This document shows, piece after piece, positions 23,441 to 34,699 of a DNA stretch of 64,000 bases (within the stretch, counting starts at the first letter, position 1; every line of letters starts with the position of its first letter). Both the position numbers and the translations under genes were made by a program. The notes below the pieces were generated by a model that saw only the letters and a program-made list of their open reading frames with translations, was not told the DNA's origin and ran no database searches. The DNA comes from Scleropages formosus (lineage: Eukaryota > Chordata > Actinopteri > Osteoglossiformes > Osteoglossidae). Where the stretch lies: positions 9,621,394-9,685,393 of the forward strand of contig NC_041821.1 of assembly GCF_900964775.1 (NCBI RefSeq), written 5' to 3'.

Positions 23441-23852
23441 CTCCTCCCCCCAGGAAGAGCAAATGTCAAAGCCATAGGCACATAGTTATTGCTTCATCAC
23501 ACTCAATCGGGGGATGGATTAATCAAACGCAAGCAGATCCAACGTGCACATCATTTGCAAGTAATGGATGGATATTACGATTTGCCCATATTATTTTCTG
23601 TCAGTCAAGGTAACAAAGTGAACATGTATTGCATATATATTAAAAATTATACACTCATCGACCGGGCTTTATGCTTATTTTATTGAGGCGATGAGGAAGG
23701 TGAGGTCTCCCCGGATTCGGTGTTTGTGTATTATTCTCGCTGGGAAAATATTTCAAAAATTGCTTAAAGGATCGCTAAATTGAGCAGTTTGTGACAGAAG
23801 TGGGGATTTAATCCGTTATAGTCGTTATGTTTTGGGTTTAAGGGTGTTAGGG

Positions 23853-23853
23853 C

Positions 23854-23889
<36 letters not shown>

Positions 23890-23890
23890 C
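23853..23890. repeat. (TG)n followed by (GC)5
   Basis: About 13 TG units run directly into GCGCGCGCGC at 23881-23890. Both are alternating purine-pyrimidine sequence with Z-DNA potential. Confidence 0.9.
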
Positions 23891-23899
23891 TGGCATTTT

Positions 23900-26800
23900 C
23901 ATCGTGCTCGGTCTCTTTCGTATAGTCAAGATGTTAAGAAATCAAGGTTTTTATTTATTATAAAAAACAGCAGAGAACCCTATCCTGCATGTGTGCCTCA
24001 TTTCCAAAGACAAATGACTGGTGTCATGAAAGGGTTAAATTACTCTGTCAGAAAGAAATGATTTCCCTAATAAGGCACATGATGAAGAGTTATGACATTT
24101 TACGAATTTGTAGACACGTCAGAAGCTAATAAAGGGCAGGATGGAGAAGGTCCTTAAACTCCAAGGTCACATGTAGCTCTTCAGAAAAAAAAGTAAGAAC
24201 ATTATTTTTGAGAAGTACCCATGTGTGGTGGTTTACTGACATTCCCATGATAATACTGTGTTCATGTGGTCCCACTGTGCAAGAAAAATCAAATGAATTC
24301 TAGATAAATGTTTATTACATTTACATTCTACATCGCTCTACAAACCACAAGGTATTTCTACGGTTACATGCATGATATTAGAGTTACCAGTAATTTAACC
24401 CTAGAATTGCAATCTAATACATAAAACAGGTAATGTGCCAACAACGATTGTTCACAACAAGTGACTGATACACATTACGGTGCTTGACACTATAATGACA
24501 ATTCAGCAACATTATGTATTTTTTGTTAAATCTCGAATTCTGTTATTAGATTATTTGTTACAGTCACAAACTCTACCATCAGTCCTAGTTATAAGGAACG
24601 GCTGCTTTACTTTATACAAGATTCTGTCACTTAATCCAATGCTGGTACGTGCCTTCATCACTAAAACACAATATATAACAGAAGACTCACCCACGACAAA
24701 AGTACACTTAGAAAACAATGCAACGACACAAAGAGGGCCACGCATAAACAATTCATTACTAAAAAACAAACAGAAAAGATGTAACCCTTCCCCATTATGC
24801 AAATTAACAGTCCAGTTCTGTACAGTTCAGTTCTCAGTAGGACTGTTAGATGGCAGCTAGTTGAAGGAATGGCACTGTGGCAGCAGATGTGATTTATAAA
24901 CATTCTGCCACACAAAAAAGATTGAACCTCCTGTAACTGATATTGATTTCTATGCAAATTCATTGCAATATACAGGAATCCTTTTGTGTCTCAAAATGCC
25001 TAAATATATTATTAAAATCATAAAAGAGGCAATGCATTAGTTTTAAAACTGTGATTCATTTTAATGTAAGAGAAAATCTAAAACATAACTGTCCTGTATG
25101 TACATATATTCAACTAAATGCGATTAATGGTCCTTTGCTGTGGGTTCTATCCTTGTAAAGTACCACAGTGACTTTACAGCAAATTGACTGCTTTCTAATA
25201 CATGATCCTAGACCATACATTTCTTAGGGGGTATTACTGCATCAACAGTTATCATGTAAATGTATAATGTAAAACATTATTAAGAAAGAATTAATTAAAT
25301 TTTCATATAATAAAAAAAATTATATAATTAACTTTATGATGTGACTAGTCCAACTGGAAACATAGGTTGACCAGCTATTTAAAAGAGAATTTACAATTTA
25401 ATATTGCTGCTAGAATGTGTTACAAAGATGTGTTTTATGATTAATGAAGAAAAAGTTGTGTAAACAAATGAAACATCGTCATACTCGTCCATTCAGGCAC
25501 AGGGTACCGGGATTTAAAGACTCGGGACAAAAAAAAAACTTTAAGAAAAACTGAAAAAATGATGAAAGATTTTGCAAGGTGTGCAATCGATACATACGTG
25601 TTAGTACACGGCTGGTGAAAAGGATAAATGGATAGAGACTGATGAATGGTGGTAAAGGACATTTAACCAAACCCAGGGCCATGTCTCTTTATGAGGTGTA
25701 TGGGTTACTGCTTAGCCCAGAGGGTGTCTCTCCAGTGTGATGATATCTGCTTTATGTCTAATGCATTGCATTCTGGTTCTGCCTCTCGGTACAGTGATTT
25801 CTGCGTGAAGTATTAAAGTAATTAATCAATGAGAACCACTTGCAATTTATATTTTTATGCACAAGTTTCTACAGATTTTATGTAGGCCTATAATTATGTG
25901 GAATCTAAAATATTTCTAATATATCTCTGCACTAGTCTGAATATTCAGTAACATTTCAAAGATAAAACTGAAAACAGCTGAAATAATACTTAGTGTTGGA
26001 TAAAAAAATATATATATATTTCTTGTGTAAATTATTGAATGTAACAAATTTTGGGTAAATTCTTATAAATAAGAAGCTTTGTTATTTTTTTACTGGGAAA
26101 CAAACTTTAGATAATGGAAAAAAAAAATCCTGTTTAGCCCACAGTATCTGAGGAATTAAATGCATTTTAACATTTTATATTTAGAACAGGATGTTTTATC
26201 ATTTTCAGTGTCACCTATCAATGAATAAAAAGATAAAAAATATATTTTGTATTCATCATTTTAGCTGAGTGCTGCATTTTTACATTTTTGCAGAGTTTTT
26301 TTAAAGAGGAGAAGCTGCTCAATTTCACCCAACATTTTATTCGGGTGTTAACTTTTGTGTTAAATGTTAACAACTTGGAACAATCCATTTTGCTGCTGTT
26401 AACAAATCAATGTTGACTCCAACACTCCCTCCTTTTGTGTCCATTATGCTGCTGCCCTCACTTGAAGATTTATGTATTTTTAATATTAAATTCCTTCTGT
26501 CATAAAGACTGCACTCTTGTTGACTTTTCTTGACCTGATGACCCCTTCCCTAAACTTTCCCATATCTAATGTGGAATCCTTTTTTTCCCTTCGGCATCAT
26601 TTGACTTATTTTCCATTGCAGTTGACTGCTGTCCCTTTCTCTTTGTTGGCATGCTCTGTTTGCTCTGTTCTTGAACTTCAGAGCTCCACACAGCCGACTC
26701 TGCCGTGTCCCCATCCTGTACTTTGAACCCTGCATCTTCCTCAAAAAAGTGCCTTGTCCTACAAGTCTCCCCCTGACTACACAGCTTGCTAATTAGTTAA

Positions 26801-27030
26801 ACAAACACTATCCCTAATGATTCCCTGGGCTTTGCCATCTTCGGGGGTTTTGTTCGAGTCAGGGGGGATTTTGCTTGTCCTGCTGGAAACTTGGCCCCTC
26901 TGACCTGAACCACCGCGGAGCTGTTAAACTGGGCGGCAGCCCTGTCCGGAGGCACCCCCCCTTAAGGTCAAAGGGCAGGGTGGTGAGACCGCAAGATGCC
27001 ACCAGCTGCGTGAGGTGACACCGAACACGG
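23900..27030. other. AT-rich intergenic stretch, no gene seen
   Basis: No coding exon is recognised. The largest frames (up to 126 codons near 24480-24860) overlap open frames on the other strand and have no recognisable domain. The sequence from about 24300 has the feel of old repeat DNA, but no family could be named. Confidence 0.45.
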
Positions 27031-27067
27031 ATGTGTGGGGAATATTTTCTATAGACCAAGCGAATCG

Positions 27068-27073
<6 letters not shown>

Positions 27074-27098
<25 letters not shown>
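27074..27098. repeat. Poly(A) run
   Basis: About 25 A residues with no recognisable retroelement upstream. Confidence 0.7.
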
Positions 27099-27099
<1 letters not shown>

Positions 27100-27399
27100 T
27101 ACGGGGGGAAATAACGCTGGACATCACGAAGGACTCCGTGCGCCACGATTCCCGGATGCAAAGATTGACATCTGTTTGGCGCCAATGCCGCGCAATATTG
27201 GCCGACAGGATACGATGTGCTTATTATAGGGGTGTGTATTCAGAATTTGTTCTTACAGTGTTCCGCAGCTTGGCCTGTCCAAGCATTGCCATGTGTCCTC
27301 CCTGGAGATCCCAACAAAAATTGATACTAATTGAGGTGACTGTAGGCTGCTGGTTACCGAAAGCCCCCGGGCTACTGCAGGAGCAGCTCGTCAGGCCCT

Positions 27400-27770
27400 A
27401 ATTGACAAGGCCTTGTCTGTGTTTTGGAGCAGCTGCTCCTAAGCATTGGCACACAAACGCAATCTTGACACAGCTTCCCTTTGCCTGAAGGAGACTGAGG
27501 GGCAAATGTAGTTAAAATGAAGCGAGATTTATGGAAACTCCCCCGTGGGTGATGCGCAAGTAGACATTTCTCTTGGCGAGGGCTTTATTTGTTATTTTGC
27601 CAGGCCCTGGTAGGTCGTTCGAGAGGATTATTAATAATGGAGGGCCTCAATTAAGATCAATTAGCCAGGTGACATTATCTGGCCATGTATCACTGCAAAC
27701 AACATCTGAAGTAAGCAAAGTAATGACTCTGTCAACAAAAATCCTGCTGATATTGCTGAAGATATGGCTC
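27400..27770. promoter_or_regulatory. Candidate conserved non-coding element
   Basis: Complex, non-repetitive sequence with clustered homeodomain-like and other sites: ATTAATAATGG, CAATTAAGATCAATTAG (two AATTA cores 10 bp apart), and CAGGTG followed by TTATCTGGCC (E-box beside a GATA-like core). No coding frame is credible. Being far upstream of phox2b in a gene-free domain suggests an enhancer. This rests on appearance only. Confidence 0.3.
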
Positions 27771-27984
27771 CGTGGGTAGTTTTTTTTCCTTCCAAATGGA
27801 ACGTTGATTTGCTATATATATATAAAATTATAAATAAAAAAATATATATTTCAAAGAGAGAACATAGCATTTTCAATAACAATAATAATGTGAGCAGTAT
27901 GTGTGTGTTTTTTTTTTTTTCTTCCAACTGTCTTTTTATTCCATGTGACATGCAGAATAATGTCACCTGATTATGATAATAAGC

Positions 27985-28012
27985 TTTTTTTTTTTTTCTT
28001 TTTTTTTTTTTT
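27985..28012. repeat. T-rich run
   Basis: Two T runs separated by a single C. The lysine or phenylalanine-rich open frames over this point are artefacts. Confidence 0.7.
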
Positions 28013-28549
28013 ACAAATAACATTTATTAAACTTGTGCAAACGGGGAGAAATGGTTTGTGTGTCCAGCTGAGACGGAAAGGCTCCCACTTTCCCACTGTC
28101 CGCACGTGTGAACCGAGATAAAGGCCGTGCAACTTGATTTCTTTCCCCTTTTGCATCGGAATCGCCCAACTTTCGTGCGTTTTCTTTACGTTTCCTCGCT
28201 TTATTTCCGAGTAACAATGACCACAGTGAAGCACCCCGGCGGAGAGCCGCAGTCGGGGACCTTTGGTGCTGTTTTGGACATCTTTAGATTTCATCAATCA
28301 AATTGACTGCGGTTTTCCATAAAAATGCTGAATTTGGGTCCGAAACCGAGAGAACTCGATAAAAAAATATGCTGTCTTCTAAGATGATAAATGGCTGGTC
28401 TTTGGGTAGAAACAATAAAACTTAAGGGGGGGGGCACTTGTTGTGCTCCTGTTTTCGTTTAGAATTAGTAATAAACGCGTTATGAAGCGACGTTTCCTTC
28501 GATGTTTCAAATGATGAAAAGGCTTTTTTTCTTTTTTCTTTTTTTTCTC

Positions 28550-28720
28550 TCTTTCGAAATGCCGCTTTGGCGCGCGCGCCGCTCCGCCGAACGGCCGCGT
28601 CACGTCGTTGGCGCGAAGGAAACGTCGAGCAGCGAATGAAACGGAGCGCTTTCCACACGAACGCGGTTTAAAGCGCTTGTCGCGCGAGGATGTCGCAAAG
28701 TGCCTTAAATGTCGATCTCT
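28550..28720. promoter_or_regulatory. CpG-rich patch in the gene-free domain
   Basis: A sharp rise in CpG in otherwise AT-rich DNA, including the 12-bp palindrome GGCGCGCGCGCC near 28568 and several further CpG-dense words. The open frames across it are not recognisable proteins. It may be a distal CpG island, a promoter of an unannotated transcript, or an enhancer. Confidence 0.35.
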
Positions 28721-29079
28721 TACATGTGTATTGTCACCGGCATTATTAATAGCGCTTATGATCCCGGTGCCGGAAAATAACAGACTTTCGCTATTCGATT
28801 TCATTTCTCCTGCTTTGTTGTGGGGGGGAAACAAAGAGTTTATAAGATGTTCCGAAAAGTGAATCGAGATCACTTATAAATTGCGGAACTGGTACCGCAA
28901 AATATGCCCATAGCCAACAAACTTTTGCCGTCGATTCAATTTGCAGTTACCAGCCATTAAAGGGTCTTAAACCAAGTGAACTGAGAAACACCTGCGTTAA
29001 TCCTGACTCCATCCAACATATGTGAGCGCTGCAGAACGACTGTTTGCTCTGAATGCATTTACAGCCTTGGTGTTTTTTT

Positions 29080-29340
29080 TTTTTTTCTGATAAACTGTAA
29101 TTTGGTTAGGCTGACGCACTCATTCTCCCAAAGCCTATGTAATTCATTCAGAGGTTTCTGCGGCTTCTCGCTATTCATCAAGTGTTGCCCAGCACATCTC
29201 AATCATCTGCCCCAAATATGACGACGCCTGGCATGCTAATGAGAGCGCCGGATGGCCCGGAGGAGGTGGTGCTGATGCTGCGGGCCTGGATGCGCCCCAG
29301 CCGGGGCACCACATGCCACTCACTCCGGCAGGGGGCTCAG
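29080..29340. promoter_or_regulatory. Candidate conserved non-coding element
   Basis: Non-repetitive, moderately GC-rich sequence with motifs such as CCAAATATGACGACG and GCATGCTAATGAGAGC (TAAT core), unlike the flanking AT-rich DNA. No coding frame is credible. The call is based on composition and motif density only. Confidence 0.25.
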
Positions 29341-30363
29341 GGTTCTCGCCGGCTTTAGGCCTCTATATTTCAAAGCCTCATTCACCGTCTCTGCGGGCTC
29401 CTCACTGAAGCAGACTCGGTGCGCATAAAGGAGCATTATGAAAATCATAATATCAGCCACAGAGCATGTCCGTCTTGGCAGCCTCGTAGCAATGAAGCAT
29501 TCAGAAGATACTGCAGCCAAGTGGATACCTAAAAGTCTATTTGAATGCATATACCAGGTCTGAATGAGGAAACAGTACCTTCTTTATACAAACCCTACTT
29601 TTCACTTTGGTGTCACTTCATTTTCGTTCTTTCCCCCCTTTAACTCCCTGTTTTTTTTTTTTTTTTCTGAGAGTAGTCTTTCAAATAGCTCTTTACAGCT
29701 TTACTTGACACACTGTCTTACTTTTGTTTGTCGTTGATGATAAATGATCCTTATTAAACCATTACAATTCTTATTGTAATACATTCTCACGGAAAATATC
29801 CATAAACCTTAATGAATGCACCAGAAACTTCCAAATAAGATACCCTTGCAACTCCTGTCACAAGAGGTATCCATATCAGTACAGAGGAACATTTAATCTT
29901 ACTTAACAGCAGCTGAGCCTAAGATTGTGCTGAAGGAAATGTACTAAATTAATTAAATCACAAGTCATGTTGTTCATAAATGGGGAAAAAACCTCTAAAA
30001 GCTTTTAGCTGTACACTGTTACTGATACCCTTTTGCAGTAGTCATTACTTTTCTTTTTCTTCCTAAATAAAAAATCCTCAAAAATAAATACCACAAGGGC
30101 TGTTTTTATAAGCGTGATTATACGGCAGAACATATCAGTAGAAAATGAACATGAATATTAATAACCTTAGTGAAGAGGCTGCCGTACCACATGATGGATG
30201 GTGGCAGATGACTCTAGACCACATTCAAAGGTACAGTACGTGACTCATTGTAGTGTTAATTGCCTTAAAGTGGGGGCACACTTTCTAATAATGAACCTTT
30301 TATCATTAATAATGCAGCTGATATAATTTTTTTCCATGATAGATTAAGTTGGCCCTGATCTGC

Positions 30364-30615
30364 AGGTGCTCGTACTACTGGACACTCTGTGACACAAAGC
30401 TCTGCTATTGTTAGTTGACAGTGGGAACATACACAGGCCGACTGACGTGTGGTATTTTTATTATTATTACTGTTATTATGATTTTTCGCAATGATACGCA
30501 GGTGCCGTCTTATTGTCGGTTGGCAATGGGAACATACAAGGCCCAGTGGCATGTGGTGTTTTTATTACTGTTATTGTTATTATCATTTTTTACAAGGATA
30601 CGCAGGTGCTCTTCT
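30364..30615. repeat. Diverged tandem duplication, about 105-135 bp unit
   Basis: Units start at GCAGGTGCTCGT (30364), GCAGGTGCCGTC (30499) and GCAGGTGCTCTT (30603, partial). Each full unit contains CAATGGGAACATACA or its variant, then GGCATGTGGT-like sequence and a TTATTATT run, ending AAGGATAC or ATGATAC. Confidence 0.75.
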
Positions 30616-30619
30616 TTTG

Positions 30620-33400
30620 TACATATAAAACAGTAAAGAAAAAGAATAGGTGGCTTGGAGTGGAGGTTTCAGGCATGAAAAATGGTTTAATTTCGAAAGA
30701 GAAGGAAAGGCTTGGCTCTAGTCGGGATGTGACATTTCCTGCGGTGAGGCCTGCATTGGCTGCTAATAGAGATCTAATTGATGGGCGAAGACCCATTTCC
30801 GTGCGCACTCCTTTATTGCTCCATCCAGTCCGCTGTAAAATATAACCTTAATCTAATTGCACAATTCCACCAGGAACTGAGTGAGAGTTTACGGCATAGA
30901 AAAATCGTTATTAAAAAAGTTAAAGCAGCGACTCGAATAGTGCATGCTGCCTTTTTTTAAAACAAAATGAAAGAAAAGAGAAAGAGACACTATCAATGGA
31001 CCTGAAGTATCCACGCTGATCTTTTTATAACATTATTGTTTTGTCTTTGTCTTGGAAATCTTTGTCATCTCCTGTTTCTTTTATACTCTGTTACTAATTT
31101 TAATAATCATGGATGTCTTACAGCTAAAATTAATTTGTAATGTCTTACTGATATTGTAACTACAGATGGTGAACGTGATGATGAAAATTCGTTAAAGAGG
31201 GTGTTTTGGGTACGTTTCCATTTTTTTTGTTTATGATGTCTGCTCTTGAGGGTAAAGTGCATTCAGGGTGTCATAGCGGCCTCATTACCTCAAGATATAC
31301 TCACCTGCGCTGGAGAAAATACTTGATTTCTCAGTTATTTAAACAAATCCACCATTAAGGCTATCTTACAGAATTTAAAAATGCCCTCTACAAAGTATAA
31401 AAATACCATGTCGTTGGTATGAGCATGGAAACCTTGATTTTTAGTGAGATGTTAAGAGAACTGGAGGGTTAAGACAAAAACAAATGTTGCAATCATTCTC
31501 ACATAATCTGGATGTATTCTACTTGTCCTTAATATTAGACATTACTCAATGTTATTGACTAGAACTAGAAAAACATACATTTTGAAAACAATACCATATA
31601 TGCTTTTTAATTTCAGAACAGAAATGGGAAAGTAGTAAGTAGAGTTGTGACAAAATTATTTAACAATTACTCTTTTTTAGATATATCAATAGCCAGTAGT
31701 TTGTTTTTTTTTTTAATTTTCACTTGTTTAGCTGCGTAGTTTTGTTATTGATGAACTAGAAGTTTTCTCCAGATTAGCTGGCATAAACTGTTGTCATGTT
31801 TATCCATTTATGCAACTGTATTTTAACTGAAGTAAAATACTATGCGGCATGGTTGCAAAACACTAAAACTGCTCAAAGTGCTGGTGTTTGTTCAACCTTA
31901 TCATTTATTTGCTTAATGGAAGTCAATATTCGGAACAGAACTGTTCTCTCCTTGCTACATCGAGTGCAAATCAATAGCCAGTGGGAGACCTTGAAGTTCT
32001 GGAGGACTGAATGTCGACAACTCTGCTGTAGAATGTCATCTTTTTCTGGAAATACGGGAGTGGTACAGCAGCTACTTTCTGCAAAAATGGTGACCCAGCA
32101 ACCACCATTCCTCGCCCTGCTACTGGCAATGCGTGTGGGCTTTCCTTCCTGCCCTCACAATGGGAAATATTGTATTGCACTTGATTAAGCAGGTAATTAT
32201 CTTGTTTAAGTACAAAATTTAAGTACAAACACCTCACACCTGGTAAATTGTGTGGTATATAAATACCTGCTGTACTAAGCTAGGCAGAGGATTAAATGAA
32301 ACACACGAAATCTCTGTCTTTCCAAATTCTGTGCTTGACTATGTAAGCCAAGTGTTGATGGTGTAAGCCAAGTACACGTTACTTCATTTATGAATTTTCA
32401 AAGGAACAAACATTTAAAGTTTTTTTGACTATATTTTAAAAGTTTCTATTTGAAAACCATGATAATTTGCATTTCCACACCCAGCCATTGGTTGGCAGCA
32501 AAATGCACTCAAACAGTGTAGGATTGAAGGACCCAGTGAGTTCCTCACTTCCAACAGCTCCTGTCTGGTGTTCTTGACAGTTGGTGATCAGTAACAAGAT
32601 AATAAAATTTGCACATGTTTACTTAATAAATGGGTCAATTACCAACACTGACAAAGAGTTCTGGAGGCACTAGGAGTTTGAGGAGATTGTTGTACTTTTT
32701 TTAATCATTACAAACTATGTTTCACTTCAATGTTGTTCAAGTAAAACAATTTAAAGTCTTACATTTACATATTTTTATTTGCAATAGCTATACGAAGAAC
32801 CTACCCAGCGAATAAATCCACGTACATCTCTGTTATTGAGCTTTTATTGACTGTGTATGAAGCTGAGAGTGGCCAGATGCTGATGAATGTTGCACTTGTT
32901 TATGTGATGAATCAGTCAATAAACAGCATTGAACTGGAGCCTGTGTGATTTTTATTGTCAGTTATTTTAATGTACACTTCATTTTCATTTTGTTTTAATT
33001 TAATAAAAGATACTAAAATAAAAGTCCTATGACAGACTGGCTTCCAATTCTGGGTATACCCTTCCTAGTGCCTACATTTCCAGGTTTTTTTCATTCATTA
33101 TTGCTTAATCAGGTTTGCAGAACCTAACCTGTGAAAAATTAAGGGAATTATTATTATTAAACTGTTATTGATTGTAGCATACCGGTTAAAGAGACCTTGA
33201 ATTCATGAATAAATGACTTCCCGTAACAGTCTTGTTTATAAGTTGAGGACCCAGTGCTGCATGTGTTTGTTTCTGTTTTACAAATTGAATCTTGACCAGC
33301 CCAGGACATTTAGCAAACAACATTACCTTGAGTAACATATATAGTGAGAAATGTAGTGTAGCAACAGATATAGCAAAAGTAGAGTTAAATAACAACTTCC
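30620..33400. other. Intergenic stretch, no gene recognised
   Basis: The one longer frame (31796-32188, 130 codons, plus strand) has no recognisable domain. A TATATAAATACC word at about 32254 and a local direct repeat of GTAAGCCAAGT (about 32342 and 32362) are present. I could not assign the area to a named element. Confidence 0.45.
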
Positions 33401-33402
33401 TC

Positions 33403-33610
33403 AGGCGGGGCAGCTGATGGGATAGTAGAGCTATTGCTGTTGGATTTGAAGCTCAGTGGTTTGAGTCCAACCTACTATAGTACCCTTGAGAAAAATACTG
33501 ACCCGAAATTGCTCTAATAAAAAATTACCCATCTGATGAAATATTTGGAGGTATGTTCACATTTTAAGTCCCCTGGGAGAAAGCATCAGGTAAATGAGCA
33601 AATGTGAATA
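33403..33610 (+). mobile_element. tRNA-derived SINE, family A, diverged
   Basis: Recognisable through GGTTTGAGTCCAACC, TATAGTACCCTTGAG, AAATTGCTCTAATAAAA and the tail GGGAGAAAGCATCAGGTAAA. The head is strongly diverged, which marks an older copy. Confidence 0.75.
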
Positions 33611-34129
33611 ATCAAGTCACTCAAAATGCAATGAATCCACTTAGTCCAATTTAACTAAAGTATTTAATTTACTCATTGTTATTTCATCATTATTCTGAAG
33701 ACTCAGTTCCACTGTAGCATTGAATAAAGGTGCTTGTCAATACCCTACTAAATGATACCTAGTGAACTTTTAACTAGTTCTCAACTTGGATTGCTATGGT
33801 CACAAACTGATTCAGAACCACGAAGGTCTGAATTCCCGAAATTCAAGGATTTCCTGCAAACTTCATGACTTTCTGTATGGCATACCAGAATTTGGGGCCA
33901 TGACTACCTAACTGTCCAATTACAGAAATACCTGTGTTAACACAAACATTTTTTGTGTATCAGGAAAAGAAAAGGATTTTTACCATGCTATGGTTCAAAA
34001 TTAGAGCAAACACCATTTTAACAGTTTTTCCTGTAATATTTGTGTATAATTTTAACATTACCCGATCACATTGACTTTAGAATCGATGTACCCAGGGTGG
34101 CAGGGGGAAATGGACACATGCATGCAGAT

Positions 34130-34520
34130 TCCTCTGCAAAGGTTAGACGTCTCTGTGCCTCTCTCATCCCCTGCTCTCTCCCTTTGCCCCACCACTACCC
34201 CCCACCATCCTTTAGCATCCCCGTGAAGGGTGTAATGAGGCATGTCTTCACGCAGAGACCGAGGCTGGAGGGAGATGATTGATGAAGTTGGGGGCAAGGC
34301 TGAGCCCTCGCTGGATAAAGCCCCATAGACGCTTCAATAAAGCCCGGATAGTGGATGGGCTGGGCTGGCTCAATAGCCGCAGCCCGGGCATATTGAAGCA
34401 AAACAGGGAGGGAAGGTGCTCCGTTGTTCCGTAATCCATTTAGCCATTGAGCCACCAGCCGTCTGAAGCCGGATAAGTGCTGTGGAGGAAGCAGGGAGGG
34501 TGAAGACGGGAGAATGGGGC
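34130..34520. promoter_or_regulatory. Candidate enhancer with a PBX-HOX type site
   Basis: A GC-richer, non-repetitive block in AT-rich DNA. It contains TGATTGAT at 34276-34283, the bipartite PBX-HOX consensus, and words such as CAATAAAGCC and TAATCCATTTAGCC. Published work in mammals links hindbrain Phox2b expression to Hox, Pbx and Prep/Meis input. Assignment to phox2b is inference from position. Confidence 0.35.
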
Positions 34521-34549
34521 TCGGAAGACCCCTGTACGCACACATGCAT

Positions 34550-34665
34550 ACACATACACACAGAAAAATACATACAGAGGCACACTGATGTAAGTGCACT
34601 CTGACACACAGACTCATATTCATACGCTTGCACATTCACACACACACCCACACACACACATATGC
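34550..34665. repeat. CA-rich interrupted simple repeat
   Basis: Interrupted CA and CATACA repeats at about 34540-34660. The cysteine/valine-rich frames on the other strand are artefacts. Confidence 0.7.
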
Positions 34666-34699
34666 CCCCAAAAGGAGGCCTGACACAAGATATTGGGTT

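Noticed and set aside
24480-24963. Overlapping plus and minus frames of about 100-126 codons
   Set aside because: No domain, and both strands are open at once, which is typical of AT-rich DNA low in stops by chance.
28379-28873. 164-codon minus-strand frame across the CpG patch
   Set aside because: Basic, low-complexity translation that follows from CpG and A-run composition; no domain or splice support.
31796-32188. 130-codon plus-strand open frame in the gene-free domain
   Set aside because: No recognisable domain, no similarity known to me, and composition like the non-coding DNA around it.
32200-32400. TATA-like word and short direct repeat suggesting a solo LTR
   Set aside because: No terminal repeat pair, no primer-binding or polypurine context and no internal region, so no element can be named.
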